A stretch of 64,000 nt of DNA. Source: Clostridia bacterium. Its GTDB lineage: Bacteria; Bacillota; Clostridia; Oscillospirales; CAG-272. The notes beneath the pieces are model-generated. The model was not told where the DNA came from. It searched no databases and saw only the letters and a program-made list of their open reading frames with translations. Shown here piece by piece: positions 1-8,339 of this stretch. The stretch lies in assembly GCA_017482055.1 (NCBI GenBank), contig JAFUOH010000009.1, forward strand, positions 16,433 to 80,432, in the 5' to 3' direction. A program made the translations under genes and the position numbers. The first letter of the stretch is position 1. Each line of letters starts with the position of its first letter.

Positions 1-1
1 T

Positions 2-1120
2 GGATGGATAATAAAGGTATGCTATCAGCTCACCGATAATTATGCCATAGCGCTGCTTTTGTTTGCACTTGTTCTTCAGATCGTTCTGCTGCCTTTTGGT
101 ATTAAGCAGCAAAAGAACTCTGTCAAGCAGGCAAGTCTCAGACCCAAGGAACAGGCAATTCGTAAGAAATATGCCGGACGCACTGACAAGACCACTCAGC
201 AGAAGATGCAGAACGAGATCATGGATCTCTACCAGCGTGAGAACTTCAACCCCATGGGTGGATGTCTGCCTCTTCTTATTCAGATGCCCATACTCTTTGC
301 TCTTTACAATGTAGTTGTAAGCCCGCTCAAATATATCTGCGGCTTTGGTGAGACCGTTATTAAGGGCTTCCAGGCAAAGATATATGAGGTAATGTCCGCG
401 TCCGCTATCGAAGGCTTCGAAGCGTTTGCGGCAGAAAAGACAGTTCGCCAGATCGACCTTGTAACAAAGATGCGGGAATTTATGGCAAACGGCGTTGAGT
501 TTATAGGCGAAAACGGCGAGGCTATAACCGCTGATGTGCTGCCCAACTTCAATTTGTGGGGCGAGTTTATGGATCTTTCGCAGATCCCGAGCTTCGAATC
601 CATAGGAACCGAGGCAGGTTGGCTGCTGCTTATCCCTCTGTTTACCCTTATCGTAACTCTCGGCAGCACCTTTATCACTCGCAAATTCACCTATCAGCCC
701 AATCCCGAGGCGCAGAATGATATGTCCATGAAGATCATGCAGCTTTCTATGCCTCTGCTCTCCGTATATATTACCTTTACTATTTCCGCTGCAGTCGGTC
801 TTTACTGGATCTTCCGCAATATTCTTTCGACTATTCAGCAGATCGTGCTCTCAAAGGCTATTCCGATACCGAGATTTACCGAGGAAGATTATAAGGCAGC
901 CGAAAAAGAGCTCAACATAAAGCCGAAAAAGGAAAAGAAGCAGAAGGTACGCTCTCTCCACAGAATAGACGATGAAGATGAGGAAGAGATCGAGGAAGTA
1001 AGTGAAAACACAGGTAAGCCCGAGCTCAAAGAAGGAGTAAAGGAGTCCGATGCTCCGAAGCTTAAGGATGAGGCTGACCGTGAAATAAAAAAACAGAAAA
1101 AAACCGAGGATAATAAATAA
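2..1120 (+). CDS. yidC: YidC/OxaA membrane protein insertase, 5' end cut by window
   Basis: YidC inserts and folds membrane proteins, with or without the Sec translocon. The frame is open from base 2 without a stop, and the residues before the first possible start (TTG at 59) already look like YidC, so the true start lies upstream of the window. Visible are the membrane segment near the start, the cytoplasmic loop with QQKNSVKQASLRPKEQAI, and the family signature FNPMGGCLPLLIQMPILFALY, followed by further membrane segments around residues 210-280 of the visible part. The last 80 residues or so form a long charged tail with a run of acidic residues and lysine clusters, of the kind that binds ribosomes in some Gram-positive YidC2 proteins (inference). 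jag follows directly, as is usual near oriC. Confidence 0.95.
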   Translation, partial: GWIIKVCYQLTDNYAIALLLFALVLQIVLLPFGIKQQKNSVKQASLRPKEQAIRKKYAGRTDKTTQQKMQNEIMDLYQRENFNPMGGCLPLLIQMPILFALYNVVVSPLKYICGFGETVIKGFQAKIYEVMSASAIEGFEAFAAEKTVRQIDLVTKMREFMANGVEFIGENGEAITADVLPNFNLWGEFMDLSQIPSFESIGTEAGWLLLIPLFTLIVTLGSTFITRKFTYQPNPEAQNDMSMKIMQLSMPLLSVYITFTISAAVGLYWIFRNILSTIQQIVLSKAIPIPRFTEEDYKAAEKELNIKPKKEKKQKVRSLHRIDDEDEEEIEEVSENTGKPELKEGVKESDAPKLKDEADREIKKQKKTEDNK

Positions 1121-1155
1121 TTATTCAATACGGTTTACATTCAAAGACGAAAGGA

Positions 1156-2094
1156 ATGAGTACAGCTGTGAAACAGGAACTTATATTCACCGGCAAAACG
1201 GTGGAGCTTGCAGTCTCGGAAGCAGCCGAAAAGCTCGGATGCGAGGCAAGTGAGCTTACCTATGAAGTGCTGGAACATGAAAAGGGCGGTTTTCTCGGTC
1301 TTGGCGGCACGCCCGCGAAGATCAAGGTAGAGCGCACTGTAGCGGGCGAAGTGATCGCCAGGGAATTTATCGACACTCTTCTTGAGGATATGGAGATAAA
1401 GGCTGACGTTGAAGTCATCGCTACCCGCAAGAGTGACCGTCAGATCAATATCGTCGGCGATGAGGCAGGCGTGCTTATAGGTCACCACGGTGACACTCTT
1501 GAAGCGCTCCAATATCTGACAAATCTCGCCGCAAACAAGCGCGAGGAGGACGAATCCCGCGATTATGTGCACATCACAGTGGATGTTGAAAACTATCGTT
1601 CCAAGCGTGAGGCAACTCTTCGCTCGCTTGCACGCCGTATGGCGGCAAAGGTTGCGAAGAACGGCAAGAGCGTAATGCTCGAGCCCATGTCTCCCTACGA
1701 GCGCCGCATAATCCATTCCGAGGTACAGGGTATCGAGGGCGTTTCCACCAATTCCATCGGCGTTGATGCGAGCCGCCGCGTAGTTATTTATCTTGAAAGC
1801 GCGGGCTTCAGCGTTCCCACTCGCAAGAGCGAACGCTCCTCCCGCCGTTCCGACAGACGTTCTGAAAGACGCCGTGATTCGGGCAGATCGGTCCAGAAGA
1901 ATGTAAAGAAGCCCGCGGCTCCCATGTACGATGACGGTGAGAAGATGTCCGCCGAGGAGCTGTCTGATCTTATTTCTACTTACGGCTCCAAGGAAAAGCC
2001 CGCTCGCGAGCCTCAGAAGAAGTTCAAGGATTTTGACGAATATATCAACAGCATTTTAGGAGGCTCCTCTTCCGAGAGCGGTACCGAGAACTGA
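1156..2094 (+). CDS. jag: Jag/KhpB RNA-binding protein (SpoIIIJ-associated)
   Basis: KhpB is a cytoplasmic RNA-binding protein, linked in streptococci to cell elongation and division, that is nearly always encoded after yidC. The 312 residues show an N-terminal Jag_N domain (about 1-55), a KH domain with the GHHGDTLEALQYL stretch (about 95-130), and an R3H domain containing SPYERRIIH near residue 180. An Arg/Ser-rich, probably disordered region and a short C-terminal tail follow. The start is uncertain: the purine-rich AAAGGA lies almost against the ATG at 1156, while a GTG at 1168 gives an N-terminus (MKQELIFTGKTVE) that better matches the family. A hairpin follows the stop. Confidence 0.93.
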   Translation: MSTAVKQELIFTGKTVELAVSEAAEKLGCEASELTYEVLEHEKGGFLGLGGTPAKIKVERTVAGEVIAREFIDTLLEDMEIKADVEVIATRKSDRQINIVGDEAGVLIGHHGDTLEALQYLTNLAANKREEDESRDYVHITVDVENYRSKREATLRSLARRMAAKVAKNGKSVMLEPMSPYERRIIHSEVQGIEGVSTNSIGVDASRRVVIYLESAGFSVPTRKSERSSRRSDRRSERRRDSGRSVQKNVKKPAAPMYDDGEKMSAEELSDLISTYGSKEKPAREPQKKFKDFDEYINSILGGSSSESGTEN

Positions 2095-2105
2095 AAATAA
2101 TCAAT

Positions 2106-2134
2106 TATCGCATCGGAGAAAAACCGATGCGATA
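2106..2134 (+). terminator. Hairpin after jag
   Basis: A perfect 11-bp stem (arms atcgcatcgg and ccgatgcgat plus a closing T-A pair) with a 7-base loop lies between jag and mnmE. Only a short, broken T-rich stretch follows, so it is probably a weak terminator or processing hairpin rather than a full stop. Confidence 0.5.
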
Positions 2135-2155
2135 GCTTTATTGGGAGATATAAAA

Positions 2156-3544
2156 ATGAACGAGACTATAGCAGCTGTGTCTACCGCTTACGGCAGAGGC
2201 GGAATCGCTGTCATACGCATATCGGGCGATGAAGCAATAACCGTCGCTGAGGGAATGTTTCGTACTGCCGGCGGTAAACCGATTTCACAGATAGACTCAA
2301 ATCACTGCGTTTACGGCGATATAATAAAACGTGAAGAACGTATTGATGACGGTATGTGTACCGTATTTCGCGCACCATATTCTTATACCGGTGAAAATGT
2401 GGTGGAGATCAGCTGCCACGGCGGCATTATACTGACGGAAAAAGTGCTGGAGGCGGCATTTGAATGCGGCGCACGTCAAGCGGGAGCGGGTGAATTTACC
2501 CGTCGTGCATTCATAAACGGTAAGCTGTCGCTGTCACAGGCGGAAGCGGTGGGAATGCTTATAGATGCCGAGAGTGAGGAACAGCTTTCTCTTGCTGCGT
2601 CACATGAGCAGGGAATAGTAAAGCGCAGATCGGACGAGCTTTATGAAAGGCTGAAAACCATAGTAACGGGCGTTTATGCAAATGTGGATTTTCCCGATGA
2701 GGATCTTGCCGAGCTGTCAGCAGACGAGGTTCTTGCCGAGCTTCGTGTGATAGAAGGTGAGCTTGCGGCACTTCAAAGCTCTTATCGTGTGGGCAGAGCG
2801 GTCTGTGAGGGCATCAAAACAGTTATAGCGGGAAAACCCAATACAGGTAAATCTTCGCTGTTAAATCGCCTTGTAGGACGCGAGAGAGCCATTGTGACCG
2901 ATATTGCGGGTACGACCCGTGATACGATCGAAGAAAATATCACCTGCGGGCGAGTGATGCTGCGACTTTGCGACACTGCTGGAATACGCAGCTCCGATGA
3001 TGCCGTAGAGCGTATCGGAGTGGAGCGCTCGCTTAAAATGCTGGAAGAAGCGGAGTTGATACTGGCGGTGTTTGATCTTTCCCGAGAGCTCGATTCCGAG
3101 GATGAAGCACTGCTTGAAAAAATAGGGTCGCTTGGTGCCGCGAAGATAGCGGTGCTCAATAAAAGTGACCTTGTCGAAAAATTTGACAGATCCCAACTTG
3201 AAGAGTGTGGGTTTACGCATAGCGTTGAGCTTTCCGCAGCATGTGACGATAATGCGGCAAGTGGTATAAACAAGCTGAAGGAGCATATAGAATCGCTGTA
3301 TATCGAGGGCGAGATCGACTATAATTCACATGCGGTACTTACAAATGCGCGTCAGAATGCAGCGGTGAGCCGTACTCTTGAATATGTTCGAAGTGCCATG
3401 ACTGCTCTTATGTCGGGAAGCACCTCGGATACCGCAGGCTTTGATCTTGAATCTGCGCTGTCGGAGCTGTCGGAGCTCGACGGCAGACGTGTTACCGAAG
3501 AAATAGTAGACGGCATATTCCACAGGTTTTGCGTTGGTAAATAA
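2156..3544 (+). CDS. mnmE: tRNA modification GTPase MnmE (TrmE)
   Basis: MnmE works with MnmG to place carboxymethylaminomethyl-type groups on wobble U34 of certain tRNAs. The 462-residue protein has the N-terminal tetrahydrofolate-binding domain (about 1-120), a helical domain holding an inserted G domain with P-loop GKPNTGKSS and DIAGTTRDT switch region, NKSD specificity motif, and the C-terminal FCVGK motif whose cysteine is essential in the family. The ATG at 2156 is preceded by GGGAGA at good spacing. The usual Firmicutes order continues into mnmG in the same direction, but here mnmG lies about 7.5 kb away and points back toward mnmE. Confidence 0.96.
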   Translation: MNETIAAVSTAYGRGGIAVIRISGDEAITVAEGMFRTAGGKPISQIDSNHCVYGDIIKREERIDDGMCTVFRAPYSYTGENVVEISCHGGIILTEKVLEAAFECGARQAGAGEFTRRAFINGKLSLSQAEAVGMLIDAESEEQLSLAASHEQGIVKRRSDELYERLKTIVTGVYANVDFPDEDLAELSADEVLAELRVIEGELAALQSSYRVGRAVCEGIKTVIAGKPNTGKSSLLNRLVGRERAIVTDIAGTTRDTIEENITCGRVMLRLCDTAGIRSSDDAVERIGVERSLKMLEEAELILAVFDLSRELDSEDEALLEKIGSLGAAKIAVLNKSDLVEKFDRSQLEECGFTHSVELSAACDDNAASGINKLKEHIESLYIEGEIDYNSHAVLTNARQNAAVSRTLEYVRSAMTALMSGSTSDTAGFDLESALSELSELDGRRVTEEIVDGIFHRFCVGK

Positions 3545-3578
3545 AAAGACCGCCGCACGGTATGCGGCAGCCTTTTAA
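3545..3578. terminator. Bidirectional terminator between mnmE and the leftward gene
   Basis: A GC-rich hairpin (gccgca/tgcggc arms, 5-base loop, 3552-3568) has an A-run on its left and a CTTTT run on its right, so it can end transcripts from both mnmE and the converging gene that stops at 3586. Confidence 0.65.
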
Positions 3579-3585
3579 GGCGCTG

Positions 3586-4095
3586 TTACTTTTTCTTGGA
3601 GAAAAACGCGAATATAAGCGCCGCGATTGCGGCAATAATAACAACGGCAATTACAATACCCCAAACGCTCATACCGCCGGTTACTTCATCAACAGCGTTT
3701 TCTGCGTCGGTCACTACATTGTCAACAGCAGATTCAACAGGACCTTTTTCCGTATCACGGGTAGTGTCGCGTGAAGTGTTACTGTCGGTAGTATTATCTT
3801 CGGCAAATTCTCCTGTGCCGGAATTTTCATCGATAAATCCGTCAGTACCGCTGTCGATGTTTCCGTTATCGCCCATACTGCCGTCAATACCCGAGTCTCC
3901 GTTAAGACCGCTGTCGGCAGCGGGCATGCTGTCGTTTGCCGCGGAATCCTTTGCGGCACTGTCGGTGGGATTGTTTCCCTCACGCGTCATACCGCCGCGA
4001 AATCCCATGGCAGACATGCCGAGTGTCAGCACGGATAAAGCGAGTATGACAGACACGGCACACAAAATAAGTCTTGTATATAAAGATTTTTTCAT
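3586..4095 (-). CDS. Small secreted/anchored Asp-Ser-Gly-rich protein, unknown function
   Basis: No family is recognised. The 169-residue product starts at an ATG with AAAGGA at good spacing and begins MKKSLYTRLILCAVSV, a signal peptide or signal anchor. The middle (about 35-135) is a low-complexity, acidic, disordered region rich in Asp, Ser, Gly, Asn and Thr. The C-terminus has a second hydrophobic segment (WGIVIAVVIIAAIAALIFAFF) ending in SKKK, like a membrane stop-transfer sequence. An exposed loop or stalk held at both ends in the membrane is a plausible topology. It is divergent from the RNHCP gene at 4186 and ends at a bidirectional hairpin. Confidence 0.7.
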   Translation of the reverse strand: MKKSLYTRLILCAVSVILALSVLTLGMSAMGFRGGMTREGNNPTDSAAKDSAANDSMPAADSGLNGDSGIDGSMGDNGNIDSGTDGFIDENSGTGEFAEDNTTDSNTSRDTTRDTEKGPVESAVDNVVTDAENAVDEVTGGMSVWGIVIAVVIIAAIAALIFAFFSKKK

Positions 4096-4185
4096 TATCA
4101 AACATTCCTTTCTGTGGGCTTCGGGCTTATTATGACACGAAAGGCGATAAAATATACATAAGAAAATTTTTAAGGAAAAATTATC

Positions 4186-4521
4186 ATGGAAGAAAAAAGA
4201 TTTCAAAAAAACGACAGCGGTTTTACCTGTAAAAACTGTGGATTTGAGGTGAAGCCCCTCGGAGTTACCTCCCGCGATCACTGCCCTAAATGTCTGTGCT
4301 CAATTCATATTGATATAAACCCCGGTGACCGCGCCAACGACTGTCTCGGTATGCTGAGACCGGTACAGGTGCTTCCGGACCCGAAAAAAGGATATATTAT
4401 AGTCTACCGCTGTGAAAAATGCGGCGCTACCGTACGCAATAAGGCGGCATACCCTGCAAAGGTACAGCCGGATGATATAAATCTGCTGATCAAGCTTACC
4501 GCGGGCGCGGGGATGATGTGA
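4186..4521 (+). CDS. RNHCP-domain zinc-ribbon-like protein
   Basis: This 111-residue protein matches the RNHCP family, named after a conserved Arg-Asn-His-Cys-Pro motif; here the motif reads SRDHCPKCL, with Asp in place of Asn. Paired cysteines CKNC (near 15), CPKC (near 36) and CEKC (near 80) suggest zinc binding. The PGDRANDCLGMLRPV stretch is also typical of the family. Its role is unknown in general; a nucleic-acid or protein contact is only a guess. It is a lone rightward gene between two leftward transcripts, ending at a hairpin shared with the MORN gene. Confidence 0.8.
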   Translation: MEEKRFQKNDSGFTCKNCGFEVKPLGVTSRDHCPKCLCSIHIDINPGDRANDCLGMLRPVQVLPDPKKGYIIVYRCEKCGATVRNKAAYPAKVQPDDINLLIKLTAGAGMM

Positions 4522-4581
4522 TATCGGCCTATATAGTGGAATTACGTGTAATATTTAAAAATACAGTAGTGAATATAAGAA

Positions 4582-4616
4582 AAATACCGCTTCCAAAATT
4601 GGAGCGGTATTTTTGT
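4582..4616. terminator. Bidirectional terminator
   Basis: A stem (ataccgc/gcggtat, extended by tcc/gga with a one-base bulge) has AAAAA on the left and TTTTT on the right. It sits between the converging RNHCP and MORN genes and can serve both. Confidence 0.75.
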
Positions 4617-4637
4617 ACATATTATCTAAAAATTTTG

Positions 4638-5486
4638 TTACTGTGTAACGCCCACATCACTTGTGGCTGTGTCGGTGCTTCTGACGATCTTGCCGTTTTC
4701 GAAGATACCCTCGTAGATTCTGCCGCTGGTCCAAGTGTATTTGCCGTTGCCGTGCATTTTATTGGCGACAAATTCACCCTCGTAGGTATCGCCGTTGGAC
4801 CAATAGTAGGTGCCGACGCCCTGACGCATATCGTCTTGAAATTCGCCGATATATCTGTCACCATTGGCAAAGGAGTAGGTACCCGTACCTTCTTTAAGCT
4901 CATTTACATATGTACCCGTATATGACGAGCCGTCCGACCAAGTGTAGGTACCCTCGCCGTTCTTCAGATCATTTGTAAAATTGCCTGTGTAGACCGAGCC
5001 GTCAGCCCATGAATAGGTGCCCTGACCTTCTTTTTTGCCGTTAACGAGATAGCCTTCGTAGACATCGCCGCCCACAAAGGTATATTTGCCGTAGCCTGTG
5101 AGGGCATCATGGTCGAAGGATCCCTCATAGATGTCTCCCGAGGCACAGGTAAGAATGCCCTGACCGTGGCGGTGGAGCGAATCCAGTCCGCCCACATAAA
5201 CGTCACCGTTGGAATAAACGACCGTACCTGTTTCGGGGTCGATCTCGGCGGTCACACCGCTTGAATAATAAAGCTTACCCGATACGGGATCGCCGTCACT
5301 GTCAACTCTGCCGAAGTATTTGACTGTACCGCCATCCTCTGTATTGAGCTTTATATAGCGGATGCCCGAAAAGTAAACGACAGCCGCCGCTATACCCACC
5401 GCGATAGCCGCGATAATGACTATGATCAGAAAAATGCTTAAAGAGCTGCGGCGTTTGGTTCTTTTTGTTGTTTGTCCGTAATTCAT
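4638..5486 (-). CDS. Membrane-anchored MORN-repeat protein
   Basis: The protein (282 residues from the ATG at 5486; a further ATG at 5498 lies against the ribosome binding site) begins with a lysine/arginine-rich tail and one membrane segment (SLSIFLIIVIIAAIAVGIAAAVVYF), so the rest is probably outside the cell. From about residue 95 there are seven full and one partial MORN repeats of about 23 residues, of the form YEGxFxxxxxxGxGxYxWxxGxx. MORN repeats are beta-hairpins that mediate protein or lipid contacts; the ligand is unknown. The upstream membrane protein gene ends 11 bases before the alternative start, so the two are probably one operon. Confidence 0.85.
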   Translation of the reverse strand: MNYGQTTKRTKRRSSLSIFLIIVIIAAIAVGIAAAVVYFSGIRYIKLNTEDGGTVKYFGRVDSDGDPVSGKLYYSSGVTAEIDPETGTVVYSNGDVYVGGLDSLHRHGQGILTCASGDIYEGSFDHDALTGYGKYTFVGGDVYEGYLVNGKKEGQGTYSWADGSVYTGNFTNDLKNGEGTYTWSDGSSYTGTYVNELKEGTGTYSFANGDRYIGEFQDDMRQGVGTYYWSNGDTYEGEFVANKMHGNGKYTWTSGRIYEGIFENGKIVRSTDTATSDVGVTQ

Positions 5487-5508
5487 GGTGAAAATCATTC
5501 CCTCACGA

Positions 5509-6057
5509 TCATATTATGTTGCCCTCGGGGGTGATGCTCGAAATAAAGTTTGAGAGCATCTCCATAAGGTCGGGGATAACGACGAATGCGACGATCGCCA
5601 GCACAAAAAACGCGCCTACCGAGAGCAGTACAGTACCTACGCTGAGCCCGGATCTTCCGTAGATGAGCTCGGCGCGGTGTACATTTTCGCTCGGGAGATA
5701 GAATCTCGCGTCTGCGAAAGCCTCATCACAGCATACGGTGTCAGTATCACCCTTCATGCGGACGATACGGCGGAAGGAGCCGTTTTTCCTGAGTGCGAAC
5801 TGCACAAGCGGGTTTGCGCACCCAAGCTCCGCTGCCGTGAGCGCCGCATCCTCGGAGAATACCTCGCGCTTTGTCAGCGCCGACACGACGCTTCCCAGCA
5901 CAAGCTTATTATAGATCGAAATGCCTATAGCTATCATAAAACCGATAAAAAGTGACCACACGATGATGTTGAGGGTTGTTATGGAATTGGTGCCGAGCTC
6001 GACACGTTCACCTGCGATATTTTGCAGACTGTTCCATAGCGATTCAAAAAATTCCAT
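5509..6057 (-). CDS. Two-pass membrane protein, unknown function
   Basis: The family is not recognised. The 182-residue protein starts at ATG 6057 with AAAGGAG eight bases upstream. It has a membrane segment around residues 30-50 (TLNIIVWSLFIGFMIAIGI), a soluble middle of about 80 residues containing two adjacent cysteines, and a second membrane segment around 140-165. The tight spacing to the MORN gene suggests that the two proteins act together at the membrane (inference). It follows serS on the same strand with a gap of 54 bases. Confidence 0.7.
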   Translation of the reverse strand: MEFFESLWNSLQNIAGERVELGTNSITTLNIIVWSLFIGFMIAIGISIYNKLVLGSVVSALTKREVFSEDAALTAAELGCANPLVQFALRKNGSFRRIVRMKGDTDTVCCDEAFADARFYLPSENVHRAELIYGRSGLSVGTVLLSVGAFFVLAIVAFVVIPDLMEMLSNFISSITPEGNII

Positions 6058-6111
6058 CTTCAAATCTCCTTTTTATCAAAAGGGAAGTACTATTCCCGTG
6101 TTAACGCTTAC

Positions 6112-7398
6112 TCAGTCCTTCTTGATAACGTCGCAGCCGAGGTACTTGCGAAGCACTTCGGGAACTATAACGCTGCCGTCCGCCTGCTGATTCTGTTCAA
6201 CGATTGCGGGAAGAATACGGCTGGTTGCAAGACCCGAGCCGTTGAGAGTATGAACGAACTCGATCTTGCCTGTGGATTCTCTCTTAAAGCGCATCTGACC
6301 GCGGCGTGCCTGATAATCACGTGCGTTGGATACGGAGGATACCTCCTTATAACCGTCCATGGAGGGGATGTGGATCTCGATGTCGTAGGTACGAGCCATG
6401 GATGCCGAGCAGTCCTCAGCCGCGAGCTTAACTGTGCGGAAGTGGAAGCCGAGACCCGAAACCAGTGCCTCTGCCTTGCCTACAAGCTCTGCGAATGCAT
6501 CATCCGAATCCTCAGGCTTGGTGTACTGAACCATCTCGACCTTGTTGAACTGGTGACCGCGTACCATGCCGCGCTCGTCTGCACGGTAGGAGCCTGCCTC
6601 GCGGCGGAAGCAGGGAGTGTAGCTGATGTACTTTCTGGGAAGATCCGCTTCGGTGAGGATCTCGTCTCTGTGGAGTGCCACGAGAGCGGTCTCAGCGGTA
6701 GGAAGCATGAAGCGGCGGCGCTCATCCTCGGCGGTCTCAAGCCAATATACGTCGTCTGCGAACTTGGGGAACTGACCTGCGGTCAGACCGCACTCGTAGC
6801 CGAGCATATGAGGGACGAGTACCAGCTCGTAGCCGTCACCGATATGAGTATCAACAAAGTAGTTGAGCAGCGCCCATTCAAGGCGTGCACCCATGCCGCG
6901 GTAGATCCAGAAGCCGTTACCGGACAGCTTGGTGCCGCGCTTATAGTCGATAAGACCGAGATCTGTACAGAGATCAACGTGGTTCTTGGGCTCAAAATCA
7001 AACTTGTGAGGCTCGCCGAAATATTTGAGAGGCTCGTTGTTTTCCTTTCCGCCGGGCTTTAAGTCCATGTCGGGGAGGTTGGGAAGGCTGAGCATGAGAT
7101 TTGTGTACTCGATCTCAACGCCCTTCAGCTTCTCGTCATTATTTTTGATCGTCTCGGAAAGCTCCTTCATCTGTGCGAAGATGGGGGCAACATCCTTACC
7201 CTCTTTCTTGAGCTGCGGAATAGATTTGGATACCTTGTTCTGCTCCGCTTTGAGCGCTTCGTTTTCGGAAATCATGGAGCGGCGCTCTGTGTCAAGCTCC
7301 AGAATACGTGCGATATCCTCGCGAGCGTCCTTACCCTTATTGGCAAGTCTCTGTATGCACTCCTCTGTATTTTCTTTAATGTATTTGATGTCAAGCAT
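6112..7398 (-). CDS. serS: Seryl-tRNA synthetase
   Basis: SerS charges tRNA-Ser. The 428-residue length is standard. The N-terminal coiled-coil arm that grips tRNA (about 1-105) is followed by the class II core, with motif 2 around FRREAGSYRADERGMVRGHQF and motif 3 around NGSGLATSRILPAIVE. ATG 7398 has AGGAG upstream at good spacing. It lies 20 bases after parB and is probably cotranscribed with parA-parB. No T-box leader is present, which is unusual only in that many Firmicutes serS genes carry one. Confidence 0.96.
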   Translation of the reverse strand: MLDIKYIKENTEECIQRLANKGKDAREDIARILELDTERRSMISENEALKAEQNKVSKSIPQLKKEGKDVAPIFAQMKELSETIKNNDEKLKGVEIEYTNLMLSLPNLPDMDLKPGGKENNEPLKYFGEPHKFDFEPKNHVDLCTDLGLIDYKRGTKLSGNGFWIYRGMGARLEWALLNYFVDTHIGDGYELVLVPHMLGYECGLTAGQFPKFADDVYWLETAEDERRRFMLPTAETALVALHRDEILTEADLPRKYISYTPCFRREAGSYRADERGMVRGHQFNKVEMVQYTKPEDSDDAFAELVGKAEALVSGLGFHFRTVKLAAEDCSASMARTYDIEIHIPSMDGYKEVSSVSNARDYQARRGQMRFKRESTGKIEFVHTLNGSGLATSRILPAIVEQNQQADGSVIVPEVLRKYLGCDVIKKD

Positions 7399-7418
7399 TT
7401 TTGTGTCTCCTTTTATTG

Positions 7419-8309
7419 TTATACAAATAAATTTTCAATATTTTCTCCGCCGACCAGCTTCTTAATAAGCTCTTCAAGCTCGTCCGCGTCTTTATACGAG
7501 ATAGTAATTGACTTTTTACGGTCGGAATGGGAAATTTTAACGCGGCATCCTATTGCCTGAGTTATCTTATCCTCGAGTGAGGCGTAATATTCACGCTCTA
7601 CTGCTGCATTGTCATCGGTTTCTTCCTCCGTGACAGGGGATGAATTGAGCTTCTTTACAAGTTCCTCGGTTGCACGTACCGAAAGCTCACGATTTACTAC
7701 TATTTCCGCCGCTTCGGATATGCGCGATTTGTCATTGATTCCAAGTAATGTGCGGGCATGACCCGCGGACAGAGCTTTGTCCGATACAAGGTCAAGTACA
7801 TCGTCGGGAAGCTCCAAAAGTCTCAGAGAGTTGGTAACTGCCGAACGACTTCTGCCTACCTGCTTTGCAGCTTGATCCTGTGTAAGATCATAGTCATCAA
7901 TAAGAGATTTGAAGCCGCGCGCTTCCTCGATGGGGTTTAGATCCTCGCGCTGAATGTTCTCAATCAGCGCATACTCGGCGACCTTTTTGTCATCCACATC
8001 GAGGATGACTACGGGAACCTCGGAAAGTCCCGCCATTTTTGCGGCGCGCCATCTGCGCTCGCCTGCGATGATCTGATAGAAATCGCTGCCTTCGCGTTCT
8101 CTGACGATGATCGGCTGAATAAGACCATTCACCGCTATGGAATCGGCGAGCTGTGCCAATGCTTCGGTGTCGAACACTTTACGCGGTTGGTCGCGGCGCG
8201 GTTCTATCTCAGACAGCCGCAGAGTACTGTTTTTTTCGGGGGCGTCCAATGAATTGTCGAGGAATATTGCATCCATTCCGCGCCCGAGTCTTTTTTTCTT
8301 TGTTGCCAT
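7419..8309 (-). CDS. parB: Chromosome partitioning protein ParB (Spo0J)
   Basis: ParB binds parS sites, uses CTP to clamp and slide on DNA, and loads condensin near the origin. The 296 residues start MATKKKRLGRGMDAIF, the usual ParB N-terminus that stimulates ParA. The CTP-binding motif GERRWRAAK is present, then the helix-turn-helix region (QDQAAKQVGRSRSAVTNSLRLL) and a C-terminal dimer domain. It sits directly after parA. A second ParB paralogue (noc-like) lies upstream, as in Bacillus. Confidence 0.95.
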   Translation of the reverse strand: MATKKKRLGRGMDAIFLDNSLDAPEKNSTLRLSEIEPRRDQPRKVFDTEALAQLADSIAVNGLIQPIIVREREGSDFYQIIAGERRWRAAKMAGLSEVPVVILDVDDKKVAEYALIENIQREDLNPIEEARGFKSLIDDYDLTQDQAAKQVGRSRSAVTNSLRLLELPDDVLDLVSDKALSAGHARTLLGINDKSRISEAAEIVVNRELSVRATEELVKKLNSSPVTEEETDDNAAVEREYYASLEDKITQAIGCRVKISHSDRKKSITISYKDADELEELIKKLVGGENIENLFV

Positions 8310-8339
8310 TAGTTCACTTCCATATGTATAATGTTATAG

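Noticed and set aside
6250-7062. Long plus-strand frame of 270 codons opposite serS
   Set aside because: It lies wholly antisense to a clear seryl-tRNA synthetase, has no matching family and no RBS; it is a coding shadow.
6058-7398. T-box riboswitch for serS
   Set aside because: serS follows parB by 20 bases and no T-box sequence or leader exists.
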